NCBI GenBank assembly: GCA_007258455.2 | Contig: VDFB02358134.1 | Coordinates: 213,923,314 to 213,987,313 of the forward strand | DNA from: Sequoia sempervirens | Lineage: Eukaryota; Streptophyta; Pinopsida; Cupressales; Cupressaceae | Reading direction: 5' to 3' | Length of the DNA stretch: 64,000 nt | Shown: piece after piece, positions 34,543 to 45,524 of the stretch | Position numbering within the stretch: position 1 is the first letter of the stretch | Layout of the letters: every line of letters begins with the position of its first letter | The notes under the pieces: model-generated | Told to the model about the DNA's origin: nothing | The model's database searches: none | Seen by the model: the letters and a program-made list of their open reading frames with translations, nothing else | Program-made: the position numbers and the translations under genes

Positions 34543-35873
34543 TGTGCAGTTTTGGCACGCACGCCCTGCTGAAAGCAGGGACCCTCTTTTTCTTTCACTC
34601 TTGGTGTTTTGGCCCTTTGATTTTGAGGATTTACCTTGCCTTGGCATGAGCTTAAAATTTTTATCTTGCTTGCCTAAGTGATTCCCCTAAGTTGCGCATT
34701 GAAAATCTCAAGTTTTGAATGAAGTTTGAGTTTTTACCCCATTTTGAGATTTTCCGCTCCATCCGGATTTTCCTGGATTTCATGAGCCCAACGAACTGAT
34801 CAACACTACAGTTCAGGAAATTTGGGACTTCATGGAATTCTACATGGACCAGATTTTTTTGAAATTCTATTTTGCTGTCGGGTTTTCGAGTTTCTTCAGC
34901 TTGTCTTGTCGGCTGCATTTATGATCACTCGTACAAATTATGAGGGATGTATTTAATCAATTTTTGGGGATTTTCTTGCCATTATGCTTTATCATTTGCA
35001 TTCTATTGAGTTGGGGTGTTCAATCTTGTGGTGCTTGGCTGAATTTTGCATGCTGAACCTTTCAATTGTGGGATTTGATAGTTGTTTTTTGGGCGTTAGT
35101 GTTGTCAAAGCTTGCTCGGGTGTTCATGATTGTTGTTTGTCATTACTTTAATTGATTTCCATTATCTCAAATGGTATGTACACGTTTCCTATCTTTTGAT
35201 TGATGAATGTGAGTGATCCTTTAGCATTCTAGATATGATCAAAATTTGAATTTTTGTGTGTTTGGGTATTCCGGAGCTAGGGTTGCATGATGTTGATTAG
35301 ATTGATGGTTGATCCATATAGAGGAAGGGATCTATGACAAACGTTGCGAGTGATTATGAACAAAGGCATAAATACATCAACAATGGAGTAGCAGGAACAT
35401 TAAGAGAGAATTCAAAACATAGAACCAAGAGAGAGAAAAGAAGACACTGATTTGATTACGGAGTTTGCCACAATGTGACTACGTCTCCGGGCCGAGCTCA
35501 ATCAAGTGACCAATCTATTGAAATGTTCTGAAATGGTAGTACAATCTCCACTGGAGCCTCTTACAACACTACTTTACAATATCTTGTAGCCTTTCCACAA
35601 AGTCATACAAAAGTTTCTCACTCACACCCCTTTCAAAAGCTCTCAAGGCTAGGGATGACTAACAAAGAGGAAGAAAACTAACTTTGCCTAATAGAATCTA
35701 CTACAAGACTCAGAACAACATAATACATCACTATAAACATTCTCCTAACTCCCACTAAAATTCTCTCTCACAAAAGGATCTTACGGCCGAGAGAATGAAC
35801 TCACTTGAAAAGTGATGATCAACTAATGGATCAACTTAGGAAGTGATGATGAAAAACACTCCAAGACTCCTCC

Positions 35874-35881
35874 CTTTTATA
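35874..35881 (-). promoter_or_regulatory. TATA box of the solo LTR
   Basis: TATAAAAG on the minus strand, followed by GGGAGGAGTC. The promoter faces away from ORF1 of the host LTR. Confidence 0.5.
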
Positions 35882-36183
35882 CTTGAAGTTGGGCCTATGT
35901 GGTTAAAACCACCAAAACCACCTGACTTGGCATTTTTCCCCTTAATGGAAAATAAATAACCTATTCCCCATTTTTTACAAATGTAAACCATAATCCCCCT
36001 TAAAATAATTAAATTTTTTTTTAAGCCCTTAACATATTCTTATTCTTGAGATTTTGAGGTTAGAGGTTGTTTGTATTTAATTTTAAATCCTAACTAATAA
36101 CCCCTTATTGTTATTAGTTAACAATTCGGGCTAAGAAAGTCATCATAAAAAACCTGCTCACTAAATATTGTTAACACGTTGCA

Positions 36184-36377
36184 TGGTGCAACGGGCAACA
36201 CTAATTTAAGAAGGCGAGTGGTTGGGGGTTCCAACCCCACCGGAACTGCCCATACCTCCACTTGGAGCTTTCCAATACTCCAAAACCAACATGCATCTAC
36301 TACTGTTTGAAATGGCTATGTGTGGTGTAACGGCCCAGTCGGTTGCTTACTCTATGGAGGTGTGGGGTTCAAACTCC
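36184..36377 (+). promoter_or_regulatory. Two tRNA-like (Pol III A-box/B-box) modules
   Basis: Module 1: TGGTGCAACGGG at 36184 and GGTTCCAACCC at 36227. Module 2: TGGTGTAACGG at 36323 and GGTTCAAACTCC at 36366. In both the box starts are 43 bp apart and the modules are 139 bp apart. The words resemble the A and B boxes of tRNA-derived plant SINE heads. No complete tRNA fold is present. Could be a captured SINE head in duplicate. Confidence 0.4.
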
Positions 36378-36538
36378 ATAACAAACGTTTTAACAAACAA
36401 AACAAATTTTGACTCAACGGACGAAGAGGTCAGAGCCATGTGTATTGCTCTAAAGTTGCCATGTGTCAGAAGACAATTCGCCAGAGCCATCCACGCTGTC
36501 AACGAGCCACCCGCCAACTCAACATGCCACATCATCAC

Positions 36539-36691
36539 GACACGTGTCAATTCCCAATTCGCCATCAGCCATGTCACCACACCACGCCACATGTACGGAC
36601 TGACACGTGTCAGCTCCTGATTGGTCCAACTCGACATCCGTATGATGACCTGTCCATCAAGTCAGCATGATGATGTCATGCTGACGTCAGC
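36539..36691. promoter_or_regulatory. Cluster of ACGT-core palindromes in solo-LTR U3
   Basis: GACACGTGTC (36539), CTGACACGTGTCAG (36600) and GCTGACGTCAGC (36680) are perfect palindromes with G-box (CACGTG) or CRE (TGACGTCA) cores, sites bound by plant bZIP factors. They lie about 660-810 bp upstream of the minus-strand TATA box, in the enhancer region of the solo LTR. Confidence 0.5.
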
Positions 36692-38074
36692 AACCGTACC
36701 AATTGGTACCTTGGTCAACTAAAACTTTGACTGGCCATATCTTGCACATACGAGCTCTGATTTGTACGAAACGAACGCTGTTGGAATCGTGATGATGAGA
36801 CCTTCATGATGATGCCACCTTCGATCATTTTTGATGATGTCAAAATTTCATCCTTTTCTCATCCCTGGTAGCTGAGTTGACCGGCCTTTGACCAAAGTTT
36901 GATCGGCGATATCTCACACATACGGACTTGAATTTCAATAAAACGAACATCGCTGGGTTCGTGTCGTCAAGCCCTTCAAAGTGACATGTCTTTTGACCAA
37001 TTCTAAGTCCAAGTTTTCGCCTTCTGACAGCCTCTTGGTCCAAGGGTTGACCCAACTTTGACTGCGCGTAACTTGAGCAAACAGACTCTTTTTTTTCCCG
37101 TTCAAGTTGCATCAGATTCAGTATTCTAAGCTCTACGACATGGCACTACTTTTGGGAGAAATGGGAACACTTCAATTTCCAGGTTAAGAAGATCCTCCTG
37201 GATCAATGGTTCCCCAAGTGAGTTTCTTGCTTTCTTTTCACTTTCATCTTGCTTGCTTGTGGGCCATGATTATATTTTGAAACCTAGTAGTTGAGTAACC
37301 TTAATCCCAAGCTTGTATGTGCACCAATGGCAGATCTTTAGGGTTTCATACCTACGACATCTCCATTCCCTTTCTATTTGCTTTAAGAGGAGTTTTAAGT
37401 TCAATGAAAATTAATAGAAGGTTCAAGTCAAACTTGTTGCAACCCCAAATTCCTCAAATTTGTGATCGTTTGATCAATTTGTGCGAGATTGTGTAAGAGC
37501 GTCGATATTCAGGTTTTCCTTCAGTTTCAATATTTTCCTGCACTGGTGGATTTCCCTAAGTTTCCTTGTCCTCTCCGTTTTCTTGGAATGTGTTGAAAAT
37601 CCAGAATCTTGCCTTCTTCACAGATTTCCGTCGATCCCGGATTTTCCCGATTTCTCCTTCATCCCTTCATTTCCCCGAAGTTCATATAGTATTGTCATTT
37701 TCATGGAATAACGGTCCAATCGGATTTTTCTGAACTCTCTTGAAAGCTTTGTGGAACTTAGAGATTGGATGAGATCAATGAATTTAATGATGAATGCTTA
37801 ACATTCCATGCTTTTAACTAATAAATTACACAATGTTTATGCATCCTTTATTCATTTTTGATGATCAATTGTTATTTTTGTGCCTTATTCGGGAAAATCC
37901 ACCTAGTCTGGAATTTTTTGAACTTCCTCCCAGACTAGTTTTCCCCAGTTAGCTTGGAATCCCAAACTTCTCAGTTTGGTGGTTTATAGTTGATTTGATG
38001 GTTTTCTTATGATTTTGAGCTAACACTGACAAATATGTTATCAATAATAGGATTTTTATGTTAGTATTTGATGG

Positions 38075-39753
38075 ATGCAGGCTGGAGCGAGCAAGGTAGT
38101 GACTGGAATGGCTAAGGGTAATATGCAGGGATCCTCTATCTCAGAAGCAGAAAGAGTTAAATTTTACATCAAGAGTAGGATCCCCGAAAGTAAGATAGCC
38201 TCTGTTTGGTCTGAAGTTTTAGATACAAATTTTGGTCGATGGGACTATGAGGAGTTTAAGGCAACGATGACACAAAAGGAACTTCCAATGCTACCTAGGA
38301 GATTAATGGAATCAAGATTATCTCATGTAGCAGGATTTCCACCCACAGTTCAGTGTTATGAGTTGGTATTGGAATGTTCTTTGCACTATGACAGAGATTC
38401 ACAAAGGATAGTCAGTCCTCAAGGGAGAGTATTGGCTAATCTTAACCCTGTCTCTATTGCACAAACTTTTGATATGCCAGACAGATCGCATGTAGTAGCA
38501 TTCAATATGGAGACAACTAAAAGGTACTATTAGGAGGAGACTATTAGGTCACAACAGGTTATCAATTCTTGGCTTGAGAAGCCAAATTTTCATTTCTCAA
38601 AACTGCCTAAGCAGTTGTACAAGGCAAAGTTTAAACAAGAAATCTATGATGCCATCACATTGCTTACCTCGGTGGTGGGCCTCAAGAGTGCAGGTATGTT
38701 CGAGAATTGGATGTTCCATGTTATTGTGAGGATGAAGCAAACAACAAAGTGGTCCACATTGCCACTCCTGCCACCGAAAAGAATAAAGATGAGGTTACTG
38801 GGAGTGATTACAACATGTAGACCATCAACCTAGGACCCACCTCCATGGAACAAGATATTGAAGAATATCAGGGTTCAAGTGTTGTGATCTTGGGAAGATT
38901 GAGGAAATAAGTATGACATAAATAGGAGTTGAAGAAAAATAATGAAAGACTTGAGAAGTATTTGGAAGATTTGATGAAACCCTTGCAATCCATTAGTTCC
39001 TCATCTTCTACTGCAAATTTCTTGCCCCAAGAGACTATATATGAGCTAGAAACAATGAAGACCACCACTCTTGCAAGAAAAAAATGGTTACAAGGGCTGC
39101 AGACTAAAGGAGATGATGCTATCAAAGACACCCTTTCAACCAAAGGAGATGCAATGAGGGAAAAATATTGGTTGAAAGATGTATTGGCTCAAGATAAGGA
39201 GGATTTAGATCTCCTGTTGCAGAAGACCAAGACCATCATGGAATACACTAAGGATAAGCTGGTGAGTGATGGGATTATCCCTTCCTCCAAAGCTGTAGAC
39301 CCTTAGGAATGGTTTGAAGCTTTGCAAATAAGGCAGAAGGTTTTGAAGAAGATATATAAGTAGAGGAGGAAAATTGAGGATGCCCTGACTGATATCCATG
39401 ATAGATGCATCTCATTCTTTGAAGTAATGACAAGGAGAAGGAAGTTTGCACCAAAAAATTTGAGCTTTGAATAGTTAAAGAAATGGTGGTGAGATGTATA
39501 TTCTCTAGCCATTGAGGATCTAGATACTGAGCATCAATTGGATGATGCAGCCACTTATATTGCAGTCATTGATACATATCAAACCAGTAGGGTTGAGTGG
39601 GATAAGTCAGTGGAGCAATCAAGAGAAAATATTAGATCCATCGAATGAAGAATTAATGTTTTTCCTTTGCCACCTGTGGCCAACTTGGATAGGGTACTTT
39701 TGATGGTGCATGATAGGGTGGATCGAAATAAAGAAAAATGGGAAGGCAGTTAA
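38075..39753 (+). pseudogene. ORF1 in the 3' LTR of element A
   Basis: ATG at 38075 (MQAGASKVVTGMAKG) opens 152 clean codons including YELVLECSLHYDRDSQRIVS and NPVSIAQTFDMPDR. A TAG at 38531 follows, then more open sequence to MFENWMFHVIVRM. There the same internal deletion as in the 5' LTR joins, out of frame, to the carboxy region. That region (38929-39753) is helical and charged, reading KNNERLEKYLEDLMKPL, LLLQKTKTIMEYTKDKL, and ending KWEGS-TAA at 39751. The amino end gives the probable start of the family. Function unknown. Confidence 0.65.
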
Positions 39754-39957
39754 TGCAATGCTGCATCAGAATTTGTGCTTCCCTATTATTTTGCATGCAT
39801 TGGTTTGAGCTACATTGGAGATCCCAAGCCGACCTGGATGGAGTTCATGCATTTAATGCATCTTTTATCTTATTTTGAATTCATCTTGGCTGAATTATTT
39901 TGTGGCCATTTATTATTATTGTATTTTCTACTTAGGCCGAGATGCCTTGGGGGTTTC

Positions 39958-39965
39958 TATAAATA
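39958..39965 (+). promoter_or_regulatory. LTR TATA box (element A, 3')
   Basis: Same TATAAATA box as in the 5' LTR; a transcript start here would lie outside the element and read into the flank. Confidence 0.55.
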
Positions 39966-40814
39966 TGGCATTCTACCTCATTTGTAAGGGCTAGATAGAA
40001 AGATAGATAGTTTTGATGCTAGAGTCAATTAAGCAGTAGAGCAAGAGTTAGAAGTTTGTTCATTTTAAGCAAGTGTTGTAACAAAATACTGGAATTGTTG
40101 CTACTTTGGGTGATTCAATACAATTGGAGACATTGTGTTTTTGGTGAATTCTCTTGTGTTGATTTATCTTGCATGGTTCTTGTGATTCTATCTTTGGAAT
40201 TGCTTAAGTTATTTGATAAGTGCATTATGTTTAATGTTAGATAAATTGATAGTGTTTATGATTTAGTACTTGAAGTGTTTGCAGCAATCCCTGGTCCATA
40301 CTTTTCACAACCAATTGATTGTTAGTTGCTTTGCAAAGTTAGCCTGCACTTTTATATTCATTGTGCTTAGTTCAAGTGTGGAGGTTTATTCATTTCGATT
40401 GCAATAGGGCTGTTTTGAATGAATGTTCATGATCTAAAAATATTTAACACCTTAGAAGATTGCACTATTTCTATAAGATTGCAGATCCATCTAGGTCAAG
40501 TAGAAATCAGTTTCTGAGGGATTGGTCCATTTTAAGTGTTTATCATTTGCATTGTTAATCTTAGGAGTAGTGTTAAGTTTAAAAATCTCTTTGAAACCCT
40601 TATCTTTTGTTATTTATTTTGTCATTTGGGTTAGATTTAGGATTGAAGTATCATCATATTGCTAGATTCGATAAATTAAAGATTCAGTATTTGCTTGTAG
40701 TAAGGTCCCATTGTGATTACCAACATTTTCACATTTATCACTGAGTTGTTTATGCATTGTCAAGACCTTACATTAGATACCTTGGGGTTATCTCTTGAGG
40801 CTTGTTGATAGAGA

Positions 40815-40914
40815 NNNNNNNNNNNNNNNNNNNNNNNNNNNNNNNNNNNNNNNNNNNNNNNNNNNNNNNNNNNNNNNNNNNNNNNNNNNNNNNNNNNNNN
40901 NNNNNNNNNNNNNN
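40815..40914. other. Assembly gap (100 N)
   Basis: A 100-base placeholder. To its left is the nearly complete 3' LTR of element A. To its right is the middle of an LTR that resumes inside ORF1 (at about codon 57). The gap therefore hides the end of one LTR and the start of another. Confidence 1.
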
Positions 40915-43900
40915 ATGAGGATTTTAAAGCAAGAATGGCACAAAAAGATCTTCCAGTGCTGGCCAGGAGATTAATGGAATCAGGATTATCTCATGTAGCA
41001 GAATTTCCACCCACGGTTTAGTGTTATGAGTTGGTGTTGGAATGTGTCAGACACTATGACATAGATTCACAAAGGATAGTCAGTCCTCAAGGGAGAGTAT
41101 TGGCTAATCTTAACCCTGTCTCTATTGCACAGACTTTTGATATGCCTGATAGATCACATGTAGTAGCATTCAATATGGAGGCAGCTAAGAGGGACTATGA
41201 GGAGGAGACTATTAAGTCACAATAGGTTATCAATTCTTGGCTTTAGAAGCCAAAATCTCATTTCTCAAAACTGCCTAAGTAGTTGCACAGGGCAAAGTTT
41301 AAAAAAGAAATATGTGATGCCATCACATTGCTTAGTCTGGTGGTGGGCCTCAAGAGTGCAGGTATGTTCGAGAATTGGATGTTCCATGTTATTGAGAGGA
41401 TGGAGTAGGAAAATATTAACTATAATTGGGTAGGTGTTATAAGTAGGGTGATTCATGAACAAATGTGCAATGTGCTACAGACTAAGACATTCACCATGAC
41501 TTCCTATTTAGTGTATGCACTTGCAAGATTCCATCCCTATAAAGGATTGAGCACAAGAGGGATATTTGGATAGGATGTAATTTATGAATTTTATCCTCAA
41601 TTTCACTTAGGAAGCTCAAGTTACAGGAGGGTGAATGATGCATTCACCATGCACATCACTAGATTGCTCCAAGGTGCAAAGCACGTGAGAATATCAGATG
41701 ATGCTAAGGAGCTGATAAAAAGGTATGGGACATGGTTTATACAGTTTACCACCTTCTCCTACATAAGAATTGATGGCTGTTAGAGGGCTCCATACAGGCT
41801 TCCAAGGTATCCCATCGACCATGTTGTACTTTTGGAGGTCACAAGGAAAATATGTGAATTTGACGCCATTATAAAGAAAGATAAGCATAAAAATGGATTT
41901 GGTGGAGATTTTCCTCTAAATATAGGTAGTGGTGAGGTATTCCCTTCAATTAATTCAGCCTATGCTTCTGAGGAGGAAATGAGCACTCTTGGGTTGTCTT
42001 ACCATTCTAAAAGGCTAGGTTTTGATATCATTGGTGAAGCACAAAAGAAATCCAACAGGGAATACCACCACAAAGATGACATAGAGGACTATTGGGCCAA
42101 TAGCAAGGATGAGTTTGAGGTAAGAAAGAAGAAATTCTCTAGACTCCCAGTTGATGAAGTCCGAATGTATAGTGTCAAAATGGTTCCCAATCAAGTGGAA
42201 GATGATGGTGACTTAATCCAAAGTCACAACTATGAGCCAATTAAGGACAAACCAATTTGAGAAGTAGACTGGCTAGAAGAAGAAAAAGCTGAATTAGAAA
42301 AAATCATGGCCTCTGTGACGAAATACCCCAAGTTGTGGCTCAAACACAAGGTGTGGGAACTTGAAAGTGAAGGTGTTCCATGTACCTACAATCTAATGGG
42401 GGATCTAAAATCCTATTCTACTTTTGAGGAGTTAGTTGAGGAAGATCCTAAGGGAAAAAACAAGGCGGATTCTCCTTTTAAGATTAATATCAAAGGTTCC
42501 CAAGGAGAAGAGTAGGAGAAACAAAGGAAACCAAAAACAAAGAAGAGGATTGCTACTTCAAAGATAGAAAAATATGCAGAGGAGGAACCTGGTGAAGGAG
42601 AAGGAAAGGGCGGTGCCCTTGCACCTAAAAGGAGGAAAACAACAAGAGGTTCAAGAAAGAAGGGTGGACCTTCCAGGGAGAAAAGTGAAACTGATCCTTC
42701 AATAGTGGTAAATGTAGAAAGTTCTGGAGAGAAGACATAGGTATACACAAGGAGATCAAGAAATCCTTCTCCCAAAGACAATGTGCCAAAGAAGGATATT
42801 CCTCTAACAACCTTTGCTGCAGAACAACATAAAGAGGCTTCTCCACCCCATGAGCCACATGGTGCATCAAAACAACCAGTAAATGTGGAACACCTATCAA
42901 GTGAAGAGGGAGAAGAATTTTGAGAAGGTGAGCTTCATAGTGCAACTGCAGAAATTGAGAAGATTCTATGGACTCCCTTGGTAACTTATGAGGATTCTCC
43001 TACTAGAAGTACAAAAGAAAAATATCCTCAGAGAGAGGAAGCACCTATTAGGACTCCATCACTAGTGCAAGAAGAAGAGGAGTATGGCAGAGAAGAACAT
43101 GATAAAGATGAAGAGTTTCCTGAGAAGGTAAGGAAGCAATTCTAAGGGTCAGGGTGAGGGAAGAAATGGGATGAGGAAATACTTGGCCAAAAGCTCCATC
43201 GCTCTAGGTTGGCTTGATAAAGAAATAAAGAGAACAAGGTGATGATAATTCCTCCCAATTGGGATGAGCTACCAGGAAAATAGGAAAAGGAAAAGGAAAT
43301 AAGAAGGCTGTGGTCATCTCCAAGATTGAAAGGGATGAAGCAAACAACAGTGGTCTCATTGATGTATATACTCCTGCCACTAAAAAGAATAGAGATGAGG
43401 TTACTGGGAGTGATTACAACATGCAGACCATCAACCTAGGACCCACCTCCATGGAACATGATATTGAAGAATATGAGGGTTCAAGTGTTGTGATCCTAGG
43501 TGGATTGAGGAAATAAGCATGAGCTAAATAGGAGTTGAAGAAAAAGAATGAAACACTTGAGAAGTATTTGGAAGATTTGATGAAACCATTGCAATCCATT
43601 AGTTCCTCATCTTTTGCTGCAAATTTCTTGCCCCAAGAGACTATATCTGAACTGGAAAGAATGAAGGCCACCACTCTTGCTACAAAAAACTAGTTACAAG
43701 GGGCACAGACTAAAGGATATGATGCTATCAAAGACATCCTTTCAATCGGAGGAGATGCAATGAGGGAAAAAGATTGGTTGAAAGATGTATTGGCTCAAGA
43801 TAAAGAGGATGTAGATCTCTTGTTGCAGAAGACCAAGAACATCATGGAATACACTAAGGATAAGCTGGTGAGTGATGGAATTCTCCCTTCCTCCAAAGCT

Positions 43901-44359
43901 ACAGAACCTTGGGAATGGTTTGAAGCTTTGCAAATAAGGAAGAAGGTTTTGAAGAAGATATACAGAGAGGAAAAATTGAAGATAATTCCCCTGACTGATA
44001 TCCATGATAGATGCATCTCATTCTTTCAAATGATGACAGGAAGAAGGAAGTTCTCACCAAAGCATTTGAGCTTTGAAGAGTTGAAGAAATGGTGGTGAGA
44101 TGTATATTCTCTAGTCATTGAGGATCCAGTTACTGAGCATCAGTTGGATGATGTGGCCACTTGTATTGTAATCATTGATAAATATCAAACCAGTAGGGTT
44201 GAGTGGGATAAGTCAATGGAGCAATCAAGAGAAAATATTAGATCCATCGAAAGAAGAATTAATGTTTTTCCTTTGCCACCTATGGATGACTTGGATAGGG
44301 TACTTTTGATGGTGCATGATAGGGTGGATTGAAATAAAGACAAAGGGGAAGGTAGTTAA
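40915..44359 (+). pseudogene. ORF1, longest copy (LTR of element B)
   Basis: The reading runs in one frame from 40915 to about 43200 and in another from about 43250 to TAA at 44357. With the missing amino end this would be about 1,200 codons. Order: conserved amino domain (NPVSIAQTFDMPDR; GLKSAGMFENWMFHVI), a central part absent from the other copies (YLVYALARFHPYKGLS, KHVRISDDAKELIKRYGTWF, FGGDFPLNIGSGEVFPSI), and a long acidic/basic, Pro- and Ser-containing region (42300-43200: KTKKRIATSKIEKYAEEEPG; PKRRKTTRGSRKKGG). Helical coiled-coil segments end it. About sixteen nonsense codons interrupt the first frame. No enzymatic motif or membrane segment was seen; the basic clusters could be nuclear localisation signals. 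Possible comparators are the extra ORFs of Athila and Ogre elements. Confidence 0.65.
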
Positions 44360-44563
44360 TGCAATGCCACATCGGAATTTGTGTTTCCCTATTATTTTGC
44401 TTGCATTGGTCCAAGCTACATTGGAGATCCTAGGCTGACATAGATGGAGTTCATCCATTTAATGCATATTTTATCTTATTTTGAATTCCTCTTGGCCGAC
44501 TTGTTTTGTGGCCATTTATTATTATTGTAAGTTCTACTTAGGCCGACATGCCTTGGGGGTTTC

Positions 44564-44571
44564 TATAAATA
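44564..44571 (+). promoter_or_regulatory. LTR TATA box (element B, 5')
   Basis: TATAAATA, the counterpart of 25713. Confidence 0.6.
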
Positions 44572-45493
44572 TGACATTCTACCTCATTTGTAAGGGCTAG
44601 ATAGAAAGATAGATAATTTTGATGCTAGAGTGAATTAAGTAGTAGAGCAAGAGTTAGAAGTTAGTTCATTTTAAGCAAGTGTTGTAACATAATACTGGAA
44701 TTGTTGCTACTTTGGGTGATTCAATACAACTGGAGACATTGTGCTTTTGGTGAATTCTCTTGTGTTGATTTATCTTGCATGGTTCTTGTGATTCTATCTT
44801 TGGAATTGCTTAAGTTATTTGAGAAGTGCATTAGGTTTAATGTTAGATAAATTGATAGTGTTTATCATTTAGTACCTGAAGTGTTTGCAGCAATCCCTGG
44901 TCCATACTTTTTGCAACCAACTAATTGTTAGTTTCTTTGCAAAGTTAGCCTGGAATTTTATATTCATTGTGCTTAGTTCAATTGTGGAGGTTTATTCATT
45001 TCGATTGCAATAGGGTTGTTTTGAATGAGTGTTCATGATCTAAAAATATTTAACACCTTAGAAGATTGCACTATTTGTATAAGATTGCAGATCCATCTGG
45101 GTCAAGTAGAAATAATTTTCTGAGGGATTGGTCCATTTTAAGCATTTATCATTTGCATTGTTAATCTTAGAAGTAGTGTTAAATTTAGAAATCTCTTTGA
45201 AACCCTTATCTTTTGTTATTTCTTTTTTCATTTGGGTTAGATTTAGGATTGAAGTATCATCATATTGCTAGATCTGATAAATTAAAGATTCAACATTTTC
45301 TTGTAGTAAGGTCCCATTGTGATTACCAACATTTTCACATTTATCATTGAGTTGTTTATGCATTGTCAAGACCTAACATTAGAGACGTTGGGGTTATCTC
45401 TTGAGGCTTGCTGATAGAGATTTTCCTTTCAAGAGAGATAGGATATTATATTTTGTCTGAGTTATTATTGTGTAGAAAAGATCATCAACAAAT

Positions 45494-45510
45494 TGGCACT
45501 AGAAGGAGGG
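45494..45510 (+). other. Primer binding site (element B)
   Basis: TGGCACTAGAAGGAGGG, identical to the site at 26643, three bases after the LTR end. Confidence 0.65.
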
Positions 45511-45524
45511 CCTGAATAAGCAAG

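Larger units (their letters stand above)
35310..37205 (-). mobile_element. Solo LTR inserted in the 3' LTR of element A
   Basis: A 1,896-bp insertion absent from the 5' LTR. It begins TGATCCA and ends TGGATCA (inverted termini of LTR type) and is flanked by a perfect 5-bp target duplication ATGGT (35305-35309 and 37206-37210); the empty site at 23000 reads GATGGTTCCCC. A TATAAAAG box on the minus strand (35881-35874) followed by about 570 bp gives the orientation. No coding region, PBS or internal domain was seen. It was most likely left by recombination between two LTRs. Confidence 0.85.
22227..40814 (+). mobile_element. Ty3/gypsy element A with very long ORF-bearing LTRs
   Basis: Plus-strand order: 5' LTR (22227-26639), PBS, gag, protease, archaeal-type RNase H, RT, RNase H, integrase, 3' UTR (33559-34542) and 3' LTR (34543 to the gap). 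The LTRs are recognised as the direct repeats flanking the internal region: homology starts at TGTGCAGTTTT in both and ends just before the PBS in one. In a stretch of about 165 bp (25681 on, against 39926 on) I counted 7 differences, so the insertion is old. The last 67 bp of the 3' LTR are lost in the gap. Two RNase H domains ally it with Tat, but the domain order differs from element 1. All coding parts are broken. Confidence 0.85.
24519..40814. repeat. Large direct duplication, left copy
   Basis: Matches 43370-59665 at a constant offset of 18,851 bp. Every segment I compared, including all nonsense codons, frameshifts and the nested solo LTR, is the same. The exception is a 26-bp patch (25112-25137). 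The left edge coincides with the end of divergent ORF1 sequence. Confidence 0.9.
34543..40814 (+). repeat. 3' LTR of element A, interrupted by a solo LTR and cut by the gap
   Basis: Matches the 5' LTR from TGTGCAGTTTTGGCAC onwards, with a 1,896-bp insertion at 35310-37205, and contains ORF1 at 38075-39753 and the TATA box at 39958. By comparison with 59666-59732, about 67 bp at the 3' end are missing in the gap. Confidence 0.8.
40915..45490 (+). repeat. 5' LTR of element B, start lost in gap
   Basis: Carries the long version of ORF1 (to 44359), the TATA box at 44564, and ends ATCATCAACA before the PBS at 45494. From 43370 it equals the element A 5' LTR. Confidence 0.75.

Noticed and set aside
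36181..36400. A functional tRNA gene
   Set aside because: A- and B-box words are present but no cloverleaf with paired acceptor stem could be drawn.
36222..36670. Open frames on both strands in the solo LTR
   Set aside because: Overlapping, low-complexity and within an LTR U3; they coincide with the palindromes and tRNA-like boxes.
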